DNA of 57,113 nucleotides from Oscillospiraceae bacterium (GCA_902795045.1 CADBJU010000019.1:1-57113), one strand, 5' to 3'; positions 15,811-25,054 are shown, counted from the first letter of the stretch. Numbers and translations: made by a program. Notes: generated from the letters alone by a model not told the origin.

Positions 15811-16845
15811 ATGAGCTCAGTTACTGGACGAATTAAAGAAATAAAGCAACCCTACGGCGGGTATATTAGACCTTCTCAGTTTGAAGAAATTATCTACAAC
15901 GATGGAAAAGTATTAGGAGAGGAAAATGTACATGCTTCAGTCATTGGCATGGCAGTCGATTATCTAACACGTTTTATGATGGGCGCAACAATTGACGAGG
16001 CATTTAAGATTTCAAAAAAAGGATATGAATTCAGAGTGTTGAAAGGAGGAAAAAATATCCAAAAGAAAGATAAAAAGAAGAACATAGACATTGATTCGCT
16101 TCTAAAACACATCTCTGGATTAGATAATGAATCCATAACTGCAGCCTGCAAAGCAGTCACTTATGATGTATGGTATAGAAACCCTATGGCTGCCATTTTT
16201 GCAAAGGGAGCAGAAGAAACAAACCCGGACAAAAGTACTATCAACAATATTCGTATTATGGTGGAAAGAAGTATTGCGTTCTGGGGAAAATATGGGCCAA
16301 TAACAGTAGACGGTTTTGATTTTGAGCCAAACGGGTATACAGAAACTGTTGATACAGGAGATGGAGATTATCTCACAAAAGATACGATGTGGGATTTTAA
16401 GGTATCGAGACAAAAGCCCACGAGTAAACACACATTGCAGCTGCTGATGTATTGGATTATGGGACAGCATTCAGGAAAAGAGGAGTTTAAAAGCATCAAA
16501 AAGCTTGGTTTCTTTAATCCAAGGCGAAATACTGTATATATTTTCCCAGTGGAATTGATTTCTGAAAAAACTATTAGAACAATTGAAGATGAGGTTATAT
16601 GTTACAAACGTTCCTTATGTAATCGTATAACTATTACCAATAATTATTTAAGCCACAAAGATCTAACCCGCTGGCTTCGATGGCGTCGCAGACCACACGA
16701 TCATTCCCCCATCGGGCAGCAAGGCCGAGACCTGGGCGGCGCAGCACAGTGTAAACTTCCAACCAGCGGCATAAAACCTCAAGAGCACCGGAAATCCCCG
16801 GTGCTCTTTTGCCTCCTGGCGTGCGAACTCGGCCCCCTTGCCTAA
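15811..16845 (+). CDS. RecB-like PD-(D/E)XK nuclease domain protein, A+T-rich, altered C terminus
   Basis: 344 residues. The active-site pattern is visible: D184/D186 in TGDGDYL, D195-F-K197 in WDFKVS, and Q210-x3-Y214 in TLQLLMY. This D, DxK, QxxxY order is that of RecB/Cas4-type nucleases, where the last motif sits on the helix after the core. No helicase or Cas genes accompany it. Base composition is strongly A+T-rich up to about 16670, then abruptly GC-rich: the last 55 codons (from about WLRWRRRP) run through a terminator hairpin and into repeat family C. I infer that the original 3' end was lost and the frame now reads into foreign intergenic DNA. Likely horizontally acquired; defence or restriction role possible. 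Confidence 0.6.
   Translation: MSSVTGRIKEIKQPYGGYIRPSQFEEIIYNDGKVLGEENVHASVIGMAVDYLTRFMMGATIDEAFKISKKGYEFRVLKGGKNIQKKDKKKNIDIDSLLKHISGLDNESITAACKAVTYDVWYRNPMAAIFAKGAEETNPDKSTINNIRIMVERSIAFWGKYGPITVDGFDFEPNGYTETVDTGDGDYLTKDTMWDFKVSRQKPTSKHTLQLLMYWIMGQHSGKEEFKSIKKLGFFNPRRNTVYIFPVELISEKTIRTIEDEVICYKRSLCNRITITNNYLSHKDLTRWLRWRRRPHDHSPIGQQGRDLGGAAQCKLPTSGIKPQEHRKSPVLFCLLACELGPLA
16783..16811 (+). terminator. Intrinsic terminator inside the nuclease reading frame
   Basis: GAGCACCGG pairs with CCGGTGCTC (16783-16791 / 16798-16806), followed by TTTT. Its place inside an open frame supports the view that the C-terminal codons are not original. Confidence 0.75.
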
Positions 16846-16982
16846 AGGGGGCTGTCAGCGCCATTTATGGCGATGACTGGGGGATACGGTTCAACGTACT
16901 GTGTCACGGAAACGGAATCCCCCAGTCACGGCGCTTGCGGGAGACGCGCCGTGCCAGCCCCCTTTAGGCAAGGGGGCCGAGA
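16829..16982. repeat. Dispersed repeat, family C, complete inverted pair
   Basis: Left end GGCCCCCTTGCCTAAAGGGG and right end CCCCTTTAGGCAAGGGGGCC are inverted copies about 105 bp apart; inside are CAGTCACGGCGCTTGC and CAGCGCCATTTATGGCG hairpins. MITE-like. Together with the partial copy at 15406-15460 it brackets the nuclease gene. Confidence 0.8.
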
Positions 16983-17048
16983 AGGCTGCAATATGATCGG
17001 AGGCACAGTTGCGGTCAGGTCTCTTGGCCATGAGGCCCCATTATTTGC

Positions 17049-17077
17049 TTGCCTTGATGACGACGCTGGGGTATAAT
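17049..17077 (+). promoter_or_regulatory. Sigma-A promoter of rsmI
   Basis: TTGCCT (17049-17054) and TATAAT (17072-17077) with a 17-bp spacer. Confidence 0.7.
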
Positions 17078-17082
17078 GTATC

Positions 17083-17101
17083 ATCAATCAATCAATCAAT
17101 C
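17083..17101 (+). repeat. Tetranucleotide repeat (ATCA) in the rsmI leader
   Basis: Nearly five tandem ATCA units directly downstream of the -10 box at the expected transcription start. Slippage here would change leader length, not the reading frame. Confidence 0.8.
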
Positions 17102-17121
17102 TACAGGGACAGGTATCACAT

Positions 17122-18003
17122 ATGAACGAACAGACAAAGACCGGCAAGCTCTATATCGTAGCCACGCCCATCGGAAATTCCCGGGACATGTCGCCGCGCG
17201 GCAGGCAGATCCTCCAGGACGTGGACATCATCGCCGCCGAGGATACGCGCCGCTCCATGGTGCTGCTGGGAAAGCTCGAGATCCGCAACAAGCTGGTCTC
17301 CAACCATAAATTCAACGAATACGGCAAGGCCAGGTATTTTATCGGCGAAATGCTCCAGGGCAAGAGTGTCGCCGTCATCACGGACGCGGGCACGCCCTGC
17401 ATCTCCGACCCCGGCAACGAGCTCATCAAGGCCGCCGTCGAGGCGGGCATCCCGGTCATCGGCGTGCCCGGCTGCTGCGCGGCGGTGACGGCGCTGTCCG
17501 TGTCGGGCTTCGACCTTTCAAGCTTCCTGTTCTACGGCTTCTTTCCCCGGGAAAACGCCGAGCGGCGCAGGCTGCTGGAGAAAATGCGCCACGGCGATAC
17601 CCGCACCTTCGCCCTCTACGAATCCCCCAAGCGCATCATGGAGCTGGTGGACTTCTTTATCGAAACGGACGCAAAATGCCGCATGTGCCTGTGCAACGAT
17701 CTGACCAAGCTGCATGAGATGAGCTTTCGCGGCACGCCCGCCGAGGTAAAGGACCAGCTTCTCGCCAAGGGAAACTACGACAAGGGCGAGTACGCAGTCG
17801 TGGTGGAGATCGACGAGGATTACATTTTCAACAAGACCGAGCACACCGTCTCGGCCGAGGCCATGCTGGTCGACGCCATGGTCGCGGGCGGCATCTCCGC
17901 CAAGGAGGCCGTCGCGGCGGTTCTCAACGACGAGAACAACTCCTACAGCAAAAACGAGCTCAAGGCCGCGGCTTTGAACCTCAAGCGCCTGTTCGGTGGC
18001 TGA
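17122..18003 (+). CDS. rsmI: 16S rRNA (cytidine-1402-2'-O)-methyltransferase
   Basis: 293 residues. Tetrapyrrole-methylase fold: LYIVATPIGNSRDMSPR at the start, IIAAEDTRRS, VITDAGTPCISDPG (SAM site), IGVPGCCA, and FYGFFPRE, YESPKR in the middle. RsmI methylates the 2'-OH of C1402 in the P site of the small subunit. Family length is about 280-300, so it is complete. The downstream methyltransferase starts right after the stop and is probably co-translated. Confidence 0.95.
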   Translation: MNEQTKTGKLYIVATPIGNSRDMSPRGRQILQDVDIIAAEDTRRSMVLLGKLEIRNKLVSNHKFNEYGKARYFIGEMLQGKSVAVITDAGTPCISDPGNELIKAAVEAGIPVIGVPGCCAAVTALSVSGFDLSSFLFYGFFPRENAERRRLLEKMRHGDTRTFALYESPKRIMELVDFFIETDAKCRMCLCNDLTKLHEMSFRGTPAEVKDQLLAKGNYDKGEYAVVVEIDEDYIFNKTEHTVSAEAMLVDAMVAGGISAKEAVAAVLNDENNSYSKNELKAAALNLKRLFGG

Positions 18004-18004
18004 G

Positions 18005-19156
18005 ATGGCGAGGATCACACAGGAGCTTGCCACCGCGCTGCCGGGCCTTTCCAAGGCGGTTTTCTCCCAGCCGACGGACAAGTCCGCCGCGCCGAAGGTC
18101 GAGCTGCGCCCGCTGATCCTGAAAGGGGAGCGGGTCTATCAGGCCGAGCGCATTGAAAACAACAAGGCATTTCACCAAAACCTCACGGATGACGCGCTGC
18201 TTCGCTGGGCGGAGGAAGGCCTGGAGGGGAAGTACCGCCAGGCCCTGATTGTCACCGAGACGGAGAGCCGCCAGTATATCCTGAAACGCGACGGCAGCTA
18301 CAAAAAGACCGGCGGCGCGGCGGTCATTGCCCGTCCCGCAGCGGCGCAGGGCCACAACCGCGAGAAGGACTACATCCTGCGCGAGGGGGAGAACATCCCC
18401 GCCCTCGTGGACCTCGGGGTGTTCACCAGGGATTTCAAAATCGTCCGGGCAAAGTACGACAAGTTCAAACAGATCAACCGCTTTGTGGAGCTGGTCGCCC
18501 AGGGCGTGAAGGACGAGGGGGCCGACACCATCCGCATCCTGGACTTCGGCTGCGGCAAGTCCTACCTGACCTTCATCCTCTACTATTATTTCGCCGTGCG
18601 CCGACGGCTCAAAACCGAGATCATCGGCTACGATCTGAAAGCGGATGTGGTGGAGCGCTGCAACGAGATCGCTGCGCGCTACGGCTATGAGGGTCTGCGT
18701 TTTGAGGTCGCGGACGTGACGCGCGATAAGCTGGCCGATACCGCCATCGACATGGTGGTCACGCTCCACGCCTGCGATACCGCCACTGACTACGCCCTGG
18801 CTTATGCGATCAATCGAAAGGTGAAGCACATCTTCTCCGTGCCCTGCTGCCAGCATGAGGTCAATCTCAGCATCCGCAAGGGCGGGGAGCTGGACCTGCT
18901 CCTGGAGCACGGCATCATCAAGGAGCGCGTCTGTGCTTTGCTGACCGATTCCATCCGCGCCGCCGTATTGGAGGACGCGGGCTGGGCTGTGGATGTGATC
19001 GAGTTTGTGGACTTCGAGCATTCGCCGAAAAATCTGATGCTGCGGGCCGTCTATACCGGGAAAAAGCGCCCCGGCAGCCGCGAAAAGGCCGAGGCCCTGC
19101 GCGAGGCTTACGGCTTCAAGCAGAGCCTTCTGGAGCTGATACCGAAAAACGTTTAG
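18005..19156 (+). CDS. Class I SAM-dependent methyltransferase (METTL25/DUF-type)
   Basis: 383 residues. A 150-residue N-terminal domain precedes a Rossmann methyltransferase: DFGCGKSYLTFILYYY (motif I), IIGYDLKADVVERC (motif II), MVVTLHACDTATDYAL (motif IV region) and FSVPCCQHEVN. The LHACDTATD and PCCQHE motifs are those of the PF13679-type methyltransferases related to METTL25/RRNAD1, thought to act on rRNA or protein. The bacterial substrate is not known to me; the place directly behind rsmI (one base after its stop) suggests a ribosome-linked role. A GTG three codons earlier is an alternative start. Confidence 0.8.
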   Translation: MARITQELATALPGLSKAVFSQPTDKSAAPKVELRPLILKGERVYQAERIENNKAFHQNLTDDALLRWAEEGLEGKYRQALIVTETESRQYILKRDGSYKKTGGAAVIARPAAAQGHNREKDYILREGENIPALVDLGVFTRDFKIVRAKYDKFKQINRFVELVAQGVKDEGADTIRILDFGCGKSYLTFILYYYFAVRRRLKTEIIGYDLKADVVERCNEIAARYGYEGLRFEVADVTRDKLADTAIDMVVTLHACDTATDYALAYAINRKVKHIFSVPCCQHEVNLSIRKGGELDLLLEHGIIKERVCALLTDSIRAAVLEDAGWAVDVIEFVDFEHSPKNLMLRAVYTGKKRPGSREKAEALREAYGFKQSLLELIPKNV

Positions 19157-19157
19157 C

Positions 19158-19286
19158 TCCCTTTGCGAAAGGGAGCAGTCACCGGTTCGCAAACCGGTGA
19201 CTGAGGGATCGACGACCTTGACGACAATTTGCCGAAATGATCGATCCCTCCGGCCTTCGGCCACCTCCCTTTTTCCAAAGGGAGGT
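19158..19286. repeat. Dispersed repeat, family C variant
   Basis: Begins GCTCCCTTTGCGAAAGGGAG, contains a hairpin CACCGGTTCGCAAACCGGTG, and ends CCTCCCTTTTTCCAAAGGGAGG. Same plan as the element at 16829-16982 with diverged sequence. Lies between the methyltransferase and the acyltransferase and may end transcription of the former. Confidence 0.7.
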
Positions 19287-19313
19287 AAAAAAATGAGGGA
19301 GGAGGGGCACCAT

Positions 19314-20444
19314 ATGTCTGACCGCAAAAGGCGCTGGAAGCTGCTGCGGCGGCTGCTCCGTGGCTTCATCACCCGCCGCTTTCACCTCGAGGCGGAGCGG
19401 CTCATCCCGCCCGGCCCCTGCCTCATCATCGCCAATCACGTCACGAACTGGGACCCGCTGCTGCTCGCCATGAGCTTTCCCGAGACCCCCATCCGCTTTG
19501 TGGCGAGCGAGCACATCTTCCGACACGGCCTTGTCTCAAAGCTCCTGGACTGGCTCGCCGCGCCCATCCCGCGAAAGAAAGCGGCCTCGGGCGCCGATAC
19601 GGTCATGACCGTCCTGCGGGCCTTGAAGGCCGGGGACACGGTCTGCATCTTCGCCGAAGGGGACGCCGCCTGGGATGGGCTGACCCATCCCGTCTTCCCG
19701 GCCACGGGCAAGCTTGCCCGCATGGCGGGGGTGCCGCTGCTGACCTATCGGCTGGAGGGCGGGTATCTGTCCATGCCCCGCTGGTCCGGCAAGCTCCGGC
19801 GCGGAAAGGTCCGGGGCCATCAGATCGGCTTCTATCCGCCCGAGGACCTGAAAAGCCTGAAAGGCCCGGAGATCACCGCCATGATCGACCGCGACCTATA
19901 CGAGGACGCCTTTGCCCGCCAGCGCATTGAGCACGTGGCCTATCGTGCCGAGAAACGGGCGGAGGGTATCGAGCGCGGCTTCTTCATCTGCCCGCAGTGC
20001 GGGGAGTTGGGGCATACCCTCGGCGTGGGAAACTACGTTCTCTGCGCCTGCGGCATGAGGCTTTTTTACACCGAGGAGGGCTTCTTCGACCCGGCCGCGC
20101 CGGTGGAGACCGTAGCCGCGTGGGAGAGCGTCCAGCAGGAGGCGCTCAGAAAACTCTGCGAGGGCGCGCAGGACGCGCTCTTCTCCGACCCGGACATGCG
20201 CCTGCGGGAGATCGGCGCGGGGCACAGACAGAAGACGCTCGGCAGGGGGACGCTCACCATGCTGCCGGACGCCATCACGCTTGCGGGGCAGCGCTTTGCC
20301 TTATCCGACATTGACAGCATGGCCATGGTCAAGGCTCATATCCTGCTGTTTTCCGTGGGAGATCACTATTATGAGATCCGCACGGAGTCCGACCGCTGCC
20401 TGCGCAAATACCTCATGGCCTGGCAGATCATCAAAAACGATTGA
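19314..20444 (+). CDS. PlsC-like acyltransferase with C-terminal zinc ribbon
   Basis: 376 residues. The acyltransferase domain starts at about residue 10: HX4D motif NHVTNWD, followed by FVASEHIFRHG and a glycerol-phosphate binding FAEGDAAW; typical members make phosphatidic acid from lysophosphatidic acid. Unusually, the protein goes on for 170 residues and contains a CPQC...CAC zinc-ribbon-like motif (around 225-245) and a C-terminal domain rich in beta strands. I prefer the start at 19314, with GGAGG upstream; ATG 19293 is also possible. The next gene, a membrane carrier, follows after 14 bases. Confidence 0.8.
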   Translation: MSDRKRRWKLLRRLLRGFITRRFHLEAERLIPPGPCLIIANHVTNWDPLLLAMSFPETPIRFVASEHIFRHGLVSKLLDWLAAPIPRKKAASGADTVMTVLRALKAGDTVCIFAEGDAAWDGLTHPVFPATGKLARMAGVPLLTYRLEGGYLSMPRWSGKLRRGKVRGHQIGFYPPEDLKSLKGPEITAMIDRDLYEDAFARQRIEHVAYRAEKRAEGIERGFFICPQCGELGHTLGVGNYVLCACGMRLFYTEEGFFDPAAPVETVAAWESVQQEALRKLCEGAQDALFSDPDMRLREIGAGHRQKTLGRGTLTMLPDAITLAGQRFALSDIDSMAMVKAHILLFSVGDHYYEIRTESDRCLRKYLMAWQIIKND

Positions 20445-20458
20445 AAAGGGAGTAAATC

Positions 20459-21832
20459 ATGGATTATTCAGCCGCCAATACCGCGCTTTGGAACATCGTC
20501 ATACAGCTTGGCCTGATCGCCGGAGCAATATTGCTGTGCAGCATGCTCCGCAACAAGGTCAAAGCCATCCGCAGCGCCATGATGCCGGTGGCGGTCATGG
20601 CGGGCTTTTTGCTGCTGGCGCTCAAATATACGGGACTGATCCGCATCGACGGGGAGATCATGGAGATCCTGGTCTACCACGGCATCGCCCTGGGCTTTAT
20701 CGCCATGTCGCTTCGCGTGATAAACAAGGACGCAAACCGCCGTGACAAGGCGGCGCTCAAATCCGGCGCCATCATTGTGAGCACCTACATGGTCCAGGGC
20801 GTGCTGGGTCTTCTTATCAGCATCACCCTCGGCTATACCCTCATGCCGAATCTCTTCAAGGCATCCGGCCTGCTGCTGCCCATGGGCTACGGCCAGGGCC
20901 CCGGACAGGCCAACAACGTCGGCACCAGCTATCAGAACCTCGGCTTTGCGGGCGGGCGCAGCTTCGGTCTTGCGATCGCCGCGGCGGGCTATCTCTGCGC
21001 CTGCGTGGTGGGGGTCATCCTGCTCAACATCCTGGCCCGGCGCGGAAGCGTGAAGCCCAACAAACGCAGCAGCGACGACGACCTCTCCGTCGGCTTCTTC
21101 CAGGATAAAAACGAGCTGCCGGTGGCCGACTCCGTGGACCGTCTGTCGGTGCAGCTTGCGATGGTGCTGGTGACCTATCTTGCCACCTACCTTGTGACAA
21201 GGGGTCTCACCGCCGGGATCGCGGCAATTTCCGAAGGGCTTGCCAGGACCGTCAACACGCTTTTGTGGGGCTTCAACTTCATCATCGGCTCCGCCGTCGC
21301 GGTGCTTCTGCGCATGGCGCTGGAGGCGGGCCGGAAGAAGGGGATCATTCGGCGGCAGTATCAGAACAACTATCTGCTCAACCGCATCTCCGGCTTCTTC
21401 TTCGACATCATGATCGTGGCGGGCATCGCTTCCATCAACATCGAGGACTTAAGCGGCCTGTGGCTGTATTTCATCCTCATGGCGGTGGGCGGCGGCGTTG
21501 TCACATGGTTCCACCTCAAGCGGGTCTGCCGCTGGGCCTATCCCGATTACTACTATGAGGGCCTCATCTCCATGTACGGCATGATGACCGGCACCATCTC
21601 CTCCGGCATCCTCCTGCTGCGCGAGATCGACAGCGACTTTCACACCCCCGCCGCCAACAACCTTGTCAGCGGCAGCAGCGTCGGCATTATCCTCGGCGCG
21701 CCGGTGCTGGTGCTGGTGAGCTTAGCTGCCAAGTCCGACACCATGGCGATCGTCGTGTGCCTCATCGCGGCGGCGTACCTCGGGGCGCTTTTGCTGCTCC
21801 TGCGCCGCATCAGCTTCGGAAAGAAGAAATAG
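20459..21832 (+). CDS. GltS-like sodium/glutamate-type carrier
   Basis: 457 residues with about ten to twelve membrane segments in two pseudo-repeats. GYGQGPGQANNVGTSY and the second-half GMMTGTISSGILLLREIDSD match the two conserved loops of the ESS (GltS) family, which take up glutamate with Na+. The charged central loop (KRSSDDDLSVGFFQDKNE) lies between the halves. The similarity is to the family, not to a named member, so the real substrate may differ. A start with AAGGGAG upstream; likely co-transcribed with the acyltransferase and ended by a strong terminator. Confidence 0.75.
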   Translation: MDYSAANTALWNIVIQLGLIAGAILLCSMLRNKVKAIRSAMMPVAVMAGFLLLALKYTGLIRIDGEIMEILVYHGIALGFIAMSLRVINKDANRRDKAALKSGAIIVSTYMVQGVLGLLISITLGYTLMPNLFKASGLLLPMGYGQGPGQANNVGTSYQNLGFAGGRSFGLAIAAAGYLCACVVGVILLNILARRGSVKPNKRSSDDDLSVGFFQDKNELPVADSVDRLSVQLAMVLVTYLATYLVTRGLTAGIAAISEGLARTVNTLLWGFNFIIGSAVAVLLRMALEAGRKKGIIRRQYQNNYLLNRISGFFFDIMIVAGIASINIEDLSGLWLYFILMAVGGGVVTWFHLKRVCRWAYPDYYYEGLISMYGMMTGTISSGILLLREIDSDFHTPAANNLVSGSSVGIILGAPVLVLVSLAAKSDTMAIVVCLIAAAYLGALLLLLRRISFGKKK

Positions 21833-21870
21833 ACGGTTTTTGCCTCCCCGCGGCCTGCCGATCGAACGAT

Positions 21871-21900
21871 GAGCCGCCGGGAGGCGGCTTCTTTTTTTAT
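21871..21900 (+). terminator. Intrinsic terminator of the GltS-like gene
   Basis: AGCCGCC / GGCGGCT stem with GGGA loop, followed by TCTTTTTTT. Confidence 0.9.
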
Positions 21901-21918
21901 AAAAAACGAAAAAACACA

Positions 21919-21947
21919 TTCACAAAAAGGGTTGACTGTTGTATAAT
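21919..21947 (+). promoter_or_regulatory. Sigma-A promoter of the five-gene envelope operon
   Basis: TTCACA (21919-21924) and TATAAT (21942-21947), 17 bp apart. Confidence 0.7.
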
Positions 21948-21987
21948 AAATTTACATAAAAAAGAAGCAGAGAGGAGGCGGGCCGAC

Positions 21988-23535
21988 ATGCCGCAGCGTC
22001 TGAAAAAAGTATCCGGCGGTGTGGAGAAGACCGCCTCCATGATCGTTCTGGTGCTGGTCTTCGCCTTTATCCTGTACCTGACAGTGTACTCGCTTTTTGA
22101 GACAAGCTATCTCAGCACGGACGATCCCTCCGGCGAGCGGATCATCTATTACAACGACAACGCTTTCCTCAGCATCATCCTCCTCACGATCCTGCTTTTG
22201 GCGGGCTACCTCTTCTACCGCCGCTGCGATCCCATCGATCCCGGGGCCATGGAGAAGGTGCTGCTGGCTTGGACTTTCCTTTTCGGCACGGCGTATATCG
22301 CCACGACGAAGCTGCGCGCCCCGGTTTTCAGCGATTCCTTCATTGTCACTTACGGCGCCCAGCGGGCCGCGCTGGGGGATTATGCCATGCTGGAAGAGAA
22401 CTATTTTTACCGCTTTCCCTTCCAGCTGGGCTATGTGCTGTATTCGGAGATCTTTTTCCGCATTGTGAACATCGCCCTGCGCGGGGAGCCGGAGGGCTAC
22501 GCCGTCCTCGCTTTACAGGAGGTGAACCTCCTCTGGCTGCTCGCGGAGTTTCACGCCCTCATCGCCGTCACGGGCCTGCTGTTCAAAGATGCGCGCATCC
22601 GCAGGCTCCTGATGCTGATGCTCTTTTTCTGCCTCCAGCCGATTTTGACGACGCCCTATCTCTACGGCAATATCCCGGCCTTTTCCTGCGGGACGATCGC
22701 GGTGTGGATGTTCCTCCGGCACATCAAAAAGCGCAGCTTCAGGTGCGGCCTTCTCTGTGCCGCATTTTTGACCCTGGGCGTCACGCTCAAGCTCAATCTG
22801 CTGATCCTCTGCGTGGCGGTCGGCATCGTGTGGTGCGTGATGCTGCTCAAAAAGCCTTCGCGCCGCTCGCTTCTGTGTCTGCTTCTCGCCGCGGCCTGCG
22901 TGCTCACGATCCCGAAGCTGCCGCAAAAGCTCTATGAGCACCGCGTTGGCGTGCAGTACGGCAAGGGCATCCCCATGATCGCCTGGATGGCCATGGGCTT
23001 CAGCTACGGCCATGCCGCCCCCGGGTGGTATCGGGAGGACTATACCGTCGCCGCCTTTGAACACAGCGGCCATGATACCGCCGCCACCGCCGAAAACGCG
23101 AGGAAGGTGCTGGCCGACCGCCTCTTCGTCTTCAAAACCGACCCGGCCCTTGCACGCAGCTTCTTCGGCGAAAAGCTCCGCAGCCAGTGGAACGAGCCGA
23201 GCTACGGCTCTGTCTGGCTCAACCAGGTGTTCCCGAGCTACAGCATGAAGGGCATGCTGTATGTCGTCCTCTGCGGTGTCGGGGCCAAGTGGACGCTGGA
23301 CGTGATGAATGTCTATCAGCAGTTTGTGTTCTTCTGCCTGCTGCTGGGCCTCATCCGCTTGACCAAAAAGAAGGATCTGCTGCGCTGCCTGCTGCCGCTG
23401 ATCCTGCTGGGCGGCCTTCTGTACCATCTTCTGTTCGAGGCCAAGAGCCAGTACGCCCTGCCATACTTTGTGATGATCCTGCCCATCGCGGCGTATGGGC
23501 TGTTTACCCTGTACCGAAAGGTTGAGTTCCGATAA
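21988..23535 (+). CDS. Multi-pass membrane protein, GT-C-like glycosyltransferase
   Basis: 515 residues with about eleven hydrophobic segments. After the first helix there is a large outer loop. The APVFSDSFIVTYGAQRA segment resembles the first outer loop of GT-C (polyprenol-sugar using) glycosyltransferases, where an acidic residue is catalytic. A long outer domain lies near residues 310-420. I cannot name a substrate. GAGGAGG precedes the ATG at 21988. The stop overlaps the start of the next gene by one base, and both genes are likely to modify a surface glycan. Confidence 0.65.
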   Translation: MPQRLKKVSGGVEKTASMIVLVLVFAFILYLTVYSLFETSYLSTDDPSGERIIYYNDNAFLSIILLTILLLAGYLFYRRCDPIDPGAMEKVLLAWTFLFGTAYIATTKLRAPVFSDSFIVTYGAQRAALGDYAMLEENYFYRFPFQLGYVLYSEIFFRIVNIALRGEPEGYAVLALQEVNLLWLLAEFHALIAVTGLLFKDARIRRLLMLMLFFCLQPILTTPYLYGNIPAFSCGTIAVWMFLRHIKKRSFRCGLLCAAFLTLGVTLKLNLLILCVAVGIVWCVMLLKKPSRRSLLCLLLAAACVLTIPKLPQKLYEHRVGVQYGKGIPMIAWMAMGFSYGHAAPGWYREDYTVAAFEHSGHDTAATAENARKVLADRLFVFKTDPALARSFFGEKLRSQWNEPSYGSVWLNQVFPSYSMKGMLYVVLCGVGAKWTLDVMNVYQQFVFFCLLLGLIRLTKKKDLLRCLLPLILLGGLLYHLLFEAKSQYALPYFVMILPIAAYGLFTLYRKVEFR

Positions 23536-25022
23536 TGACAAGGGAAATCAAAATCCCGGCTGCCGCGCTCCGGCGGGAAAACCGCGCGCCCTTTCTCGCG
23601 GCGCTGTTCACCGGCCTTGCCGCCCACGGCTACGCGTTCACCAACAAGCTGCTCAATCATGACGAGATCGAATCCCTCTTCGGCAAAGGCGCGACCGTGA
23701 CTTCCGGCCGCTGGGGGCTGGAGCTTGTAAAGGTCCTCTTTCCCGACTGGTCCATGCCCTGGATCTACGGCCTTGTGAGCATTCTGCTGATCGCGGTCTC
23801 CGCCTGCCTGATGCTGAAAATTCTGGATATCCGCGCCCCGCTTACGCGCCTGCTGCTGCCGGCTTTGATCGTGAGCTTTCCGTCCCTCACCGGGAACTTC
23901 TGCTTCATGTTCACAAGCTCCGCCTACGCCTGGTCCTTCTTCCTGGCGACCCTTTCCGTGTACCTGTTTCGGGAGGGAGAGTTAAAGCGCGGCCTTCTGA
24001 GCGTCCCGCTGCTGGTGCTGGCGCTGGGCATCTACCAGGCCTATATCTCCGTCGCGGCCTGTCTCTTTCTGCTGCTCATGCTGGGCAGGGCACTCGACGG
24101 GGAAAGGAGCGTGCCGGAGATCATCCGCTTCGGGGTCAAGGCCCTGGCCATGATGCTGCTGGCCATTGCCGTGTACTACCTGGTTACGCAGCTGGTGTTT
24201 CGCATCACCGGCGCGGAATTTAACGACTATGTTACGGAGAATGTTAACGGCTCTGTGAGCCTGCCCCGCCGGGTGCGCATGGCCTACGACGCCTTTCTCT
24301 ATATTTTTTCCTTCCGCGATTTCAGCCTCATCACCTCTGAGTTTTCCCGATACCTGCACATTGCCCTGGGCCTTGCGACCCTCGCGGCGATCGCGTACCT
24401 CGCTCTGCGCGGCGGAAAAGCGCTGCACGCGGCGCTCGCTTTGTGCCTGCTCCTGCTGCTGCCGCTCGGGATCTGCTGCATGTTTCTCATCATGTCGCAG
24501 GAGTCCATCCACACCCTGGTCATGTACAGCTTCGTGAGCGTGTACCTGCTCATGGGTATGGCGGCCGAGCGCCTGGACCGGATCTGGGCGCCGCGGCTGC
24601 TGGCCCTGCCGCTTGCGGCGATCGTGCTGGCGAACGTGTACTTTGCCAACATGTGCTATCTCAAACAGAACCTGCAGTACGAAAACGCCCGCGCGTTTTA
24701 TACCGTGCTCACCGCCCGCGTACAGAGCACGCCGGGCTTTGACGAAGGCTGCTCGCTTGCCCTGGTGGGGCGGCAGGAAAACCTGCTGCACTCCTTCCCG
24801 GAGATGGAGACCGAGCTTTTCATGGGGGTCAATCCCGAACTCGTGAACATCTATTCCCGCGAAAATTTGATCCGCTATTACCTCGGCCTCGACATCCCCT
24901 TTGCCGACGAGGCGGCGCTTGAGAAACTGGAGACAGACCCCCGCGTGCTGGAAATGGCGGAATACCCCTATGACGGCTCGATCCGCAGGATCGACAATAT
25001 GCTCGTGGTCAGGCTGGGATAG
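23535..25022 (+). CDS. GtrII-type glucosyltransferase-like membrane protein
   Basis: 495 residues, about ten to eleven membrane segments. The N-terminal YAFTNKLLNHDEIESLFGKGATVTSGRWGLEL region is characteristic of the glucosyltransferase GtrII/GtrIII-like family, which adds glucose from a lipid-linked donor to surface polysaccharide. The C-terminal hydrophilic part (about 395-495) lies outside the last helix. Overlaps the upstream gene by one base. A GtrA-like gene, the usual flippase partner, is present elsewhere (39125-39655), not here. Confidence 0.75.
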   Translation: MTREIKIPAAALRRENRAPFLAALFTGLAAHGYAFTNKLLNHDEIESLFGKGATVTSGRWGLELVKVLFPDWSMPWIYGLVSILLIAVSACLMLKILDIRAPLTRLLLPALIVSFPSLTGNFCFMFTSSAYAWSFFLATLSVYLFREGELKRGLLSVPLLVLALGIYQAYISVAACLFLLLMLGRALDGERSVPEIIRFGVKALAMMLLAIAVYYLVTQLVFRITGAEFNDYVTENVNGSVSLPRRVRMAYDAFLYIFSFRDFSLITSEFSRYLHIALGLATLAAIAYLALRGGKALHAALALCLLLLLPLGICCMFLIMSQESIHTLVMYSFVSVYLLMGMAAERLDRIWAPRLLALPLAAIVLANVYFANMCYLKQNLQYENARAFYTVLTARVQSTPGFDEGCSLALVGRQENLLHSFPEMETELFMGVNPELVNIYSRENLIRYYLGLDIPFADEAALEKLETDPRVLEMAEYPYDGSIRRIDNMLVVRLG

Positions 25023-25054
25023 TACGGCGCTGGCCCGCGGCGGAGGTGAGTGTT

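Noticed and set aside
16829-16982. Family C pair as insertion sequence ends
   Set aside because: Only about 150 bp between ends and no transposase frame; listed as MITE-like.
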